The position numbers and the translations under genes are program-made. Of a stretch of 64,000 bases of DNA, positions 58,618 to 64,000 are shown piece after piece. Source of the DNA: ATM1 sp003577165 (GTDB lineage: Bacteria; Armatimonadota; Fimbriimonadia; Fimbriimonadales; ATM1); NCBI GenBank assembly GCA_030263715.1, contig SZPM01000001.1, positions 62,001 to 126,000 on the forward strand, read 5' to 3'. Each line of letters opens with the position of its first letter. The stretch's first letter is position 1. The notes beneath the pieces were generated by a model. It was given only the letters and a program-made list of their open reading frames with translations, ran no database searches and had not been told where the DNA came from.

Positions 58618-58680
58618 TCCGAAGGTCTGGATCAAGTCCTAACCGAATCGGGCGGCGGTGATTCACCGCCGCCCGTTTCT
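58545..58680 (+). repeat. constant 3' cassette (PEP-CTERM tail plus terminator), copy 1
   Basis: About 136 bp covering the tail codons, stop, spacer and terminator. Differs from 59601-59736 at about three positions, far less than expected from the unrelated cores. Confidence 0.93.
58649..58675 (+). terminator. rho-independent terminator of PEP-CTERM gene 1
   Basis: Perfect 12-bp stem CGGGCGGCGGTG/CACCGCCGCCCG with loop ATT, followed by TTTCT. Confidence 0.92.
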
Positions 58681-58873
58681 ATTGAGAGAGGGAGTGGCCG
58701 GATCGGACAGGACGGTCGCAGCAGACAGCTGTCAGCCCAGGCGTGACTACTCAGTTGGGCGTTGAGCATGGCAGTGACGACTCAACCGTCCCGCAGCGGC
58801 TAGCCGAATTACCTGGTTTTTGGCTAGGGAGGCGACGGTCAGAACTTTCCTCGCCTATCGGCAAATATGCCGC
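58681..58873 (+). other. intergenic spacer between the PEP-CTERM genes
   Basis: No gene. From about 58795 it resembles the sequence upstream of the first gene (ATTACCTGGTTTTTGGC against ATTGCCTGGTTTTGGC), so the duplicated unit began some 80 bp before the promoter. Confidence 0.5.
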
Positions 58874-58947
58874 TATAATGAATGCGGGGAGGAAGGGGTG
58901 CACCCCCTCTCCAGACATTCAGTTCCAATTGGACAAAGGAGATGCTT
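58874..58947 (+). promoter_or_regulatory. promoter and structured leader of PEP-CTERM gene 2
   Basis: TATAAT at 58874-58879 and the same leader as at 57848-57921, with about six substitutions. The TCCAATTGGA palindrome (58924-58933) and the ribosome site are unchanged. Confidence 0.8.
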
Positions 58948-59673
58948 ATGCATAAGACACTTGTGACGCTTGCGGCTGCTGCCGTTTCGAGCGCCGCGAT
59001 TGCTGGCTCCATCGTCGTGCCGCCGGCCTATGCCGGTACGGCAGGCAACGGGGGCCTCAACACGGTGTTCCGAAACGCCGGCGCGCCGAGAACGTACATG
59101 ATGCTCACAGATTCGACGCTCCTCGGGCTCGCGCCCGGAGACGTGATCACGGGCATGAACTTCCGGCTCTGGAACGGAGCGACGGTTAGCTTCCCGTCGG
59201 TATCGGCGACGTGGGCGGACTACGAAATCTGGCTGGGCCCCTCAGTGGACCCGACTGGAATGAGCACGACGTTCGCCAGTAACTGGGCGGGTACTCCGAC
59301 CCAAGTTCGCGACGGAGCGCTGACAATCGGAGCCGGCAACTACACGTCTGGCGCAAACCCGAACGCTTGGGGGACTGCGAAGATCGACTTCCACACGCCG
59401 TACACCTATACGGGCGGCGACCTGGGCGTCTACATCACGCACCCTGGAAGCGATCTCGCAACCGAGAACGCGTTCGCCGATGCCTTGACGACGACGGCGT
59501 CTGGTCACGGGACCACATACAACGCGCTCTCTGGAACCGGCTTTGCGGTTGCGACTGGTGGGAGAACGAGTTTCACGATCCACCAGTTCAACTTCGATCC
59601 GGTGCCTGAGCCTGCGACGTTGCTCGCGCTCGGCGCCGGCCTTGCCGCTCTTGCGGCTCGACGCCGGAAGTAA
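58948..59673 (+). CDS. PEP-CTERM protein 2 of the tandem pair
   Basis: 241 residues from the ATG at 58948 (spacing rules out the ATG at 58942). Signal peptide (MHKTLVTLAAAAVSSAAIA), a beta-rich core (about 25-215; MMLTDSTLLGLAPGDVITGM, DYEIWLGPSVDPTGMSTTF) unrelated to the core of gene 1, then the shared sorting tail. The core is of a type frequent in PEP-CTERM proteins, but no family is named with confidence. Confidence 0.92.
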   Translation: MHKTLVTLAAAAVSSAAIAGSIVVPPAYAGTAGNGGLNTVFRNAGAPRTYMMLTDSTLLGLAPGDVITGMNFRLWNGATVSFPSVSATWADYEIWLGPSVDPTGMSTTFASNWAGTPTQVRDGALTIGAGNYTSGANPNAWGTAKIDFHTPYTYTGGDLGVYITHPGSDLATENAFADALTTTASGHGTTYNALSGTGFAVATGGRTSFTIHQFNFDPVPEPATLLALGAGLAALAARRRK

Positions 59674-59736
59674 TCCGAAGGTCGGGATCAAGTCCTAACC
59701 GAATCGGGCGGCGGTGAATCACCGTCGCCCGTTTCT
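59601..59736 (+). repeat. constant 3' cassette (PEP-CTERM tail plus terminator), copy 2
   Basis: Partner of 58545-58680. Confidence 0.93.
59705..59731 (+). terminator. rho-independent terminator of PEP-CTERM gene 2
   Basis: Same stem as copy 1 with one mismatch, loop AAT, followed by TTTCTTTTC. Confidence 0.9.
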
Positions 59737-59759
59737 TTTCGACTGGCTATCATAGCGGC

Positions 59760-60443
59760 ATGTCCGGTCAGAGACAGGTCTTCAGCGAGCAGCAGGTCGC
59801 GGAGATCATGCAGCGCGCGGTCCAACTGCACGAGGAGTCGCAAGGAGCGGCAAGTTACACACCGGGCGTGACCGCCGAGGAACTCGAGCGAATGGCGGAG
59901 GAGGTCGGAGTGGACGCGAGGTTCCTCCGGCAGGCAATCGAGGAGGCATCCCAACCGCGTCCGGCTTCAGACCGCACGCTGAAATTCGTGGAGGAGTTCC
60001 ATCGGGTCGTCGAAGGCGAGTTAGACCCGCAGAATTTCGACGTCCTGCAGGACGTGTACCGACCCATGCAGACAAGGTACGGAGCGGGCGGCGTGCAGAT
60101 CGGCCGGTCATTCCGTTCTCAAGCCTGGACCGGGTGGGGGGCAGCGGAAGTAAACGTGTCATCTCGCAACGGAAGGACGAAGATCAACGTGAGATCCGGT
60201 CCGTTCATTGCGTATTTCGCGGGCCTGCACGGGCCGCTCATACTCGGGATCGTCGGCGCGTCCATTCTCCTCGGCAACGGCCTCATTTGGCCTGGCATTG
60301 CCGTAGGCGTCGGACTCGTCGGCGCGGGAGTGGCAGCGTTCCGTTGGCTGCTGAGAAAAGGACACGATGCCGCGCGAAGCCTGGCCGACAAGTTGGCCGA
60401 TCGCGTTGAGGAAGAAGTCGCCCAACCGGGTGGGGGGGACTAA
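59760..60443 (+). CDS. conserved hypothetical membrane protein with an N-terminal helical domain
   Basis: 227 residues. The N-terminus (about 8-65) contains YTPGVTAEELERMAEEVGVDARFLRQAIEEA, a helical unit also found at the start of other uncharacterised bacterial proteins. A middle alpha/beta part (about 70-145) is followed by two transmembrane helices (about 148-200) and an amphipathic end. No catalytic motif. Confidence 0.8.
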   Translation: MSGQRQVFSEQQVAEIMQRAVQLHEESQGAASYTPGVTAEELERMAEEVGVDARFLRQAIEEASQPRPASDRTLKFVEEFHRVVEGELDPQNFDVLQDVYRPMQTRYGAGGVQIGRSFRSQAWTGWGAAEVNVSSRNGRTKINVRSGPFIAYFAGLHGPLILGIVGASILLGNGLIWPGIAVGVGLVGAGVAAFRWLLRKGHDAARSLADKLADRVEEEVAQPGGGD

Positions 60444-60451
60444 AAAGAGCA

Positions 60452-60478
60452 AGGCGCCGGAATGAACTTCCGACGCCT
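60452..60478. terminator. bidirectional terminator
   Basis: AGGCGCCGGAA/TTCCGACGCCT stem (one mismatch) between convergent genes; on the minus strand followed by TGCTCTTTTTAG. Confidence 0.85.
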
Positions 60479-60496
60479 GATGTCGCTGCCAGCGAA

Positions 60497-61012
60497 CTAC
60501 TTCTTCTTGAAGGTTCCCTCAGCGGCCTTGTCCCACTTGTCACCGTTCTTGAACTCCAGAACGAAGTGGACTTCGGTGTCCGACTTCTTGGTCAAGGTGG
60601 CGCGGCTCGTCATCGGCGCGCCCATGCCGGCGTCCCACGGCTCGCTGATCATCACCATCTTGTTGTTCTCGAGAGTTCCCCATTCGATCCTCGGAGTTGG
60701 TCCGTAGTTGGTGAAGGTGTACATGTAGTACTTCTTCTTGGCCTTGTCATAGCCGAGGTAGCCGACTTCGGTGAACTTCATCCCCATCATGTCCATGGTG
60801 GAGGTCTGCTTCAGGAACTGGCCCTCGAACTCATTCTTGAGAGTCATGTCCGCGTCCATCTCTTGGCCTTCCATGGTCCAGTGCACCTTCGAAGTCCATT
60901 CGCCGACCATCCACTTCATGGCTGTGACCTCGGCCGGAGGCTCGAGGCTGGGCATCTGGGCAAAAGCGGTGGTCGTCAGGCTGAAAATGACCCATAAGAT
61001 CGCTCTTTTCAT
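60497..61012 (-). CDS. exported DUF1579-like protein, paralogue 2
   Basis: 171 residues, the same length as paralogue 1. Signal peptide (MKRAILWVIFSLTTTAFAQ), DUF1579-type opening EVTAMKWMVGEWTSKVHW, a methionine-rich strand (TSTMDMMGMKFTEVGYLGYD) and the shared PRIEWGTLENNKMVMISEP. Function unknown. Confidence 0.82.
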   Translation of the reverse strand: MKRAILWVIFSLTTTAFAQMPSLEPPAEVTAMKWMVGEWTSKVHWTMEGQEMDADMTLKNEFEGQFLKQTSTMDMMGMKFTEVGYLGYDKAKKKYYMYTFTNYGPTPRIEWGTLENNKMVMISEPWDAGMGAPMTSRATLTKKSDTEVHFVLEFKNGDKWDKAAEGTFKKK

Positions 61013-61213
61013 ACTTTTTTTCTCCCCGGCCGGCCGCCCCTTCAGGAGGGAACCGGCAGCCAGAGGCCAGGATACCGCCCCCGAACAAGGTGGAAACCCC
61101 CCGAATCAGGTACTCTCGGCGAGTTACGACTCCGAGCGACGTTCGAGGAATGCTTTGGCCTCGGCCGGTTTGACCCCAGATACGCGCCTTGGAACCGGAA
61201 CACAGGAGGCTAT

Positions 61214-61546
61214 ATGAGCACGAAATCGCTGTACGTCGGCAATCTCCCTTATTCATTTACGGAGCTTGACCTGATGAACGCTTTCCAGAACTACGGAGCC
61301 GCCTCGGCTCGAATCATCGAGGGGCGCGGCTTTGGGTTCGTAGACGTCGATGGAGATCGCTGCGACGCAGCGGTCAACGAAATGAACGGCGCCAGCCTGG
61401 GCGGCCGCACGATCACCGTGTCTGAAGCACGACCTCGCGAAGATCGCCGAGGCGGCGGAGGCGGAGGTGGTGGCGGAGGTTACCGAGGTGGTGGTGGCGG
61501 CGGCGGCGGTCGAGGCGACCGCGGCGGCTACGGCGGCCGACGCTAA
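61214..61546 (+). CDS. glycine-rich RNA-binding protein with one RRM domain
   Basis: 110 residues. RRM: RNP2 LYVGNLP and RNP1 GRGFGFVDV are both present within the first 75 residues. A glycine/arginine tail with tracts of up to ten glycines follows (RGG-like). The arrangement matches bacterial cold-induced Rbp proteins. An AGGAGG ribosome site is 7 bp upstream. The 200 bp before the gene carry no other frame. Confidence 0.94.
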   Translation: MSTKSLYVGNLPYSFTELDLMNAFQNYGAASARIIEGRGFGFVDVDGDRCDAAVNEMNGASLGGRTITVSEARPREDRRGGGGGGGGGGYRGGGGGGGGRGDRGGYGGRR

Positions 61547-61565
61547 CGACTTCTCTAACAAATAG

Positions 61566-61609
61566 GAAGCGGCGAAGTGAACACACTTCGCCGCTTCTCT
61601 CTTTTTTTC
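61566..61609 (+). terminator. rho-independent terminator of the RRM gene
   Basis: Perfect 14-bp stem GAAGCGGCGAAGTG/CACTTCGCCGCTTC with loop AACA, followed by TCTCTTTTTTT. Confidence 0.95.
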
Positions 61610-61638
61610 TGTGAACGTCGAGTCGGGACTTCGCTTGC

Positions 61639-62130
61639 TTAGAATCCTTCCCAGAGGTCCTGATTCTTGCCCACCGCGTCAACAATCATGTCAACGCATC
61701 GCTTCAAGACTGGCGTGGTGAGTGCGCGATTGTCGATCGGAAGAGCGCACCAGAGACCGTCGGATTCCGTGATGTAGAACTGCGCGGGTTGAACTTTCGA
61801 GTTGCCCTTCAGAAGGCCAACCAACTTCGAAGCCTTGACGGCGCCGATGTCCTTGATATCGCCGAGGTAGACCGTGAGCCAGATGTAGTTCTTGCTCGCG
61901 CTGATCTCCGCGCCGACGGGAATGTCCAACTCGTGGCGGTTGATGGTGAACTCCCACTTCTCTTTGCCGACTTCGTCTTCGAGAACTTTGAGTTCGTGGC
62001 CCATCCCTTCGAGAGTGGACTTGAGGTCCTTGGCCGCAAACTGAGATTGAATCGGGTAGAAGCCTGAGATCAGTGCGGCGGCCGCCACCATGACCGTCAG
62101 AAGCGCTCCAAAAGCTGCTGCCTTCTTCAT
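61639..62130 (-). CDS. exported hypothetical protein, possibly YbjN/CesT-like
   Basis: 163 residues from the ATG at 62130 with a signal peptide (MKKAAAFGALLTVMVAAAALI). The remaining sequence (LKSTLEGMGHELKVLEDEVGKEKWEFTINRHE..., YIWLTVYLGDIKDIG, and the final LTTPVLKRCVDMIVDAV) has the strand-helix order of YbjN/type-III-chaperone-like folds. That resemblance is weak. Confidence 0.7.
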   Translation of the reverse strand: MKKAAAFGALLTVMVAAAALISGFYPIQSQFAAKDLKSTLEGMGHELKVLEDEVGKEKWEFTINRHELDIPVGAEISASKNYIWLTVYLGDIKDIGAVKASKLVGLLKGNSKVQPAQFYITESDGLWCALPIDNRALTTPVLKRCVDMIVDAVGKNQDLWEGF

Positions 62131-62295
62131 TGTCAAATATTACCTTCGGCGGTTCTGACGCCCGACCGCAGGTCTGCGATTCGCGACTTGTCCTCAAAGT
62201 CGGGAATTTCAGGTTGATGGGCCGAAAGGGGCCAGCGGCCGGATGGAAGGCGACCGGGGATTTGCCAGGGGCGGAGGAGAAGTAAACTCACCCCA

Positions 62296-63234
62296 GTGAA
62301 CGTCCAGGAAATCCTGTCGATCCTCAACTCCTATTGGGCGGATCAGGGCTGCGTCATCCTCCAGCCATATGATGTCGAGGTCGGGGCGGGGACCATGCAT
62401 CCCGACACCGTCTTTCGAAGCTTGGGGCCGGAGCCATGGAACTGCGCTTACGTTCAGCCGAGCCGGCGGCCCGCTGATGGAAGGTACACGCGGAACCCGA
62501 TGCGGAACCAGAGGTACTTCCAGTACCAAGTTCTTATGAAGCCGAGCCCGGACAACATCGTGGACTTGTACATGGGCTCACTGAATGCGATCGGCTTCAA
62601 CGTTAAGCGAAACGATGTGCGGCTCGTCGAGGACGACTGGGAGTCTCCGAGCATGGGAGCGAGCGGAGTCGGCTGGGAGGTCTGGTTGAACGGCGCGGAA
62701 ATCACGCAGTTCACGTTCTTTCAGCAGATGGGCGGCATCGAGTTGAATCCCGTCAGTGCGGAGATCACGTACGGGCCTGAGCGGCTCTGCCTGATGCTCA
62801 ACAACGGCTACTCCTTTTGGGAGGACTTGGAATGGGGTTCTGGGGTCTCGTATCGAGACGTGAACTATGACTTAGAACTGCAACACAACCTCTACAACTT
62901 CGAGGTCGCGGACACGGCGTTGCTCTTCGAGTTGTTCGACAAGTACGAAGCGGAGAGCAGGCGCGTCGTTGAAACAGATGCGGTCTGGGACGAGGAACTC
63001 GGCAGATACACGACGGAATTCAAGAAGTCGGACGGAGGGCACAAAGTGCTGCTGGTCTATCCCGCATTCGACTTAGCGCTTAAGTGCTCGCACGTTTTCA
63101 ATCTATTGGATGCGCGAGGGGCGCTTTCTCCTACCGAGCGCGCGGCCTACATCAACCGCATCCGCGCGCGGGCGCGAGCGTGCTGCCTGAAGTACCTCGA
63201 AGGGAAGCAGGCGTTTGTGAAGCAGGACTCTTAG
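62296..63234 (+). CDS. glyQ: glycyl-tRNA synthetase alpha subunit
   Basis: 312 residues from a GTG at 62296. The class II synthetase core is unmistakable: GCVILQPYDVEVGAGTMHPDT (quoted in part), AYVQPSRRPADGRYTRNPMR, FQYQVLMKPSPDN and GVGWEVWLNGAEITQFTFFQQMGG. The alpha subunit needs GlyS, yet no glyS follows; the next gene is thrC on the other strand. The 165 bp upstream must hold its promoter. Confidence 0.96.
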   Translation: MNVQEILSILNSYWADQGCVILQPYDVEVGAGTMHPDTVFRSLGPEPWNCAYVQPSRRPADGRYTRNPMRNQRYFQYQVLMKPSPDNIVDLYMGSLNAIGFNVKRNDVRLVEDDWESPSMGASGVGWEVWLNGAEITQFTFFQQMGGIELNPVSAEITYGPERLCLMLNNGYSFWEDLEWGSGVSYRDVNYDLELQHNLYNFEVADTALLFELFDKYEAESRRVVETDAVWDEELGRYTTEFKKSDGGHKVLLVYPAFDLALKCSHVFNLLDARGALSPTERAAYINRIRARARACCLKYLEGKQAFVKQDS

Positions 63235-63250
63235 GATTCGAGTTCGGCGC

Positions 63251-64000
63251 TCAGTCCACCGATTCGAACGCTTCGGTGTATTTGAGGCCGGTTCCCGTAT
63301 TGAAAAGAACAACCGTGTCGCCCTCGGAGATGTAGCCGCTCGAGGCGAGCTTTCTTGCAGCGGCAAGCGTGGCTCCCCCCTCCGGACAGGCGAAGACGCC
63401 TGTGCTTCGCGCCATTTCGCGTGCGGCATGGATCATCTCTTTGTCCGTCACGGAGATCGCAGTGCCGTTTGACTTCTTGATGAGATCGAGCGTGATGAAG
63501 TCTCCGATTGCGCGAGGGACCCGTAGGCCTGATGCGGCGGTTCTGGCATTCTTGTGCTCTTCTGCGAACTCCGTTCCCTGGTGGTATGCAGTCACGATAG
63601 GGCAGCATCCGTCCGCCTGCACCGAGACCATGCGCGGTCGCTCTGAGCCGATCCAACCGAGGGCCTGCATTTCGTCGAAGGCCTTCCACATTCCGACGAG
63701 ACCCGTCCCCCCACCCGTCGGATAGAGGATGACGTCGGGCAGTCTGCCGAGCTGTTCGAACAGTTCATAGCCCATCGTCTTCTTGCCCTCGACGCGGTAC
63801 GGTTCCTTCAACGTGGAGAGGTCGAAGAGGGATTCGTCCGTTTCGCATCGTGCCCTTAGCGCCGCCGCGCAGTCTGTAATAAGCCCTTCCACGAGATTCA
63901 CTTCGGCGCCAAACATCTCACACTCGTCTATGTTTGCTCGCGGCGTGTCCCTCGGCATGTAGACGACTGAGCGCATGCCAGCGGACGCCGCGTAGGCAGC
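63251..64000 (-). CDS. thrC: threonine synthase (3' part, runs off the right edge)
   Basis: 250 codons are present; the frame is open to the window edge (AAYAASAGMRSVVYMP), so the N-terminal third with the PLP lysine is missing. Fold-type II landmarks: LYPTGGGTGLVGMWKAFDEM (the phosphate-binding glycine loop) and FACPEGGATLAAARKL. Converts O-phosphohomoserine to threonine, the last step of the branch opened by the aspartate kinase at the left of the window. Its stop lies 16 bp from the convergent glyQ. Confidence 0.9.
   Translation of the reverse strand, partial: AAYAASAGMRSVVYMPRDTPRANIDECEMFGAEVNLVEGLITDCAAALRARCETDESLFDLSTLKEPYRVEGKKTMGYELFEQLGRLPDVILYPTGGGTGLVGMWKAFDEMQALGWIGSERPRMVSVQADGCCPIVTAYHQGTEFAEEHKNARTAASGLRVPRAIGDFITLDLIKKSNGTAISVTDKEMIHAAREMARSTGVFACPEGGATLAAARKLASSGYISEGDTVVLFNTGTGLKYTEAFESVD

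Overview
The window reads as a high-GC (roughly 60% by eye) bacterial chromosome. Genes are densely packed, alternate strand often, and frequently overlap by 4 bp. Several features suggest the phylum Armatimonadota, most likely a relative of Fimbriimonas: three secreted proteins ending in an identical PEP-CTERM tail, several glycine/cysteine lipobox lipoproteins, isolated prepilin genes, and an aberrant GyrA QRDR. This is inference from gene content; there is no rRNA gene here to confirm it. No tRNA, rRNA or CRISPR array was seen.

Layout. 1-16 kb: a degenerate HtrA/PDZ protein, recJ, an aldo/keto reductase, a stand-alone ACT-domain protein fused translationally to aspartate kinase, a 1380-aa five-PAS hybrid histidine kinase, an ECF sigma/anti-sigma/dnaN operon, an M16 peptidase, and hpd plus an FAH-family gene (tyrosine catabolism). 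15-25 kb: a second ECF sigma factor, a CHAP-like amidase, a prepilin/cysteine-rich-protein operon, a VKOR-DsbA fusion leading into mnmA and small envelope proteins, an AI-2E family permease, a LuxR-type HTH protein and galK. 25-42 kb: a TTG-initiated prepilin, groES-groEL under a perfect CIRCE, ygfZ, a GT-C type glycosyltransferase, alr, a NAGPA-domain protein, a DtxR/MntR regulator, a DUF4397 lipoprotein, an M14 carboxypeptidase, a PEP-CTERM P-domain protein, gyrA and malic enzyme.

42.6-48.1 kb is an accessory island. It encodes a 698-residue protein with an HEIGH metallopeptidase-type motif, an RHS-core-like motif without YD repeats, and a cysteine-rich C-terminal domain. Next to it lies an 'orphan' cassette that repeats the promoter, the first codons and the RHS-core segment, but carries a different, lysozyme-like C-terminal domain. 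Each C-terminal domain is followed at once by a small gene. This is the architecture of a polymorphic toxin with an exchangeable tip and is the most interesting part of the window.

48-64 kb: a Wzt/Wzm polysaccharide exporter with a beta-helix protein, yajQ, two DUF1579-like genes, cstA, DUF4382/DUF5666-like and head-GIN lipoproteins, a dapA-family gene, two tandem PEP-CTERM genes built as cassettes (constant leader, variable core, constant tail and terminator), an RRM protein, glyQ without glyS, and the 3' part of threonine synthase running off the right edge.
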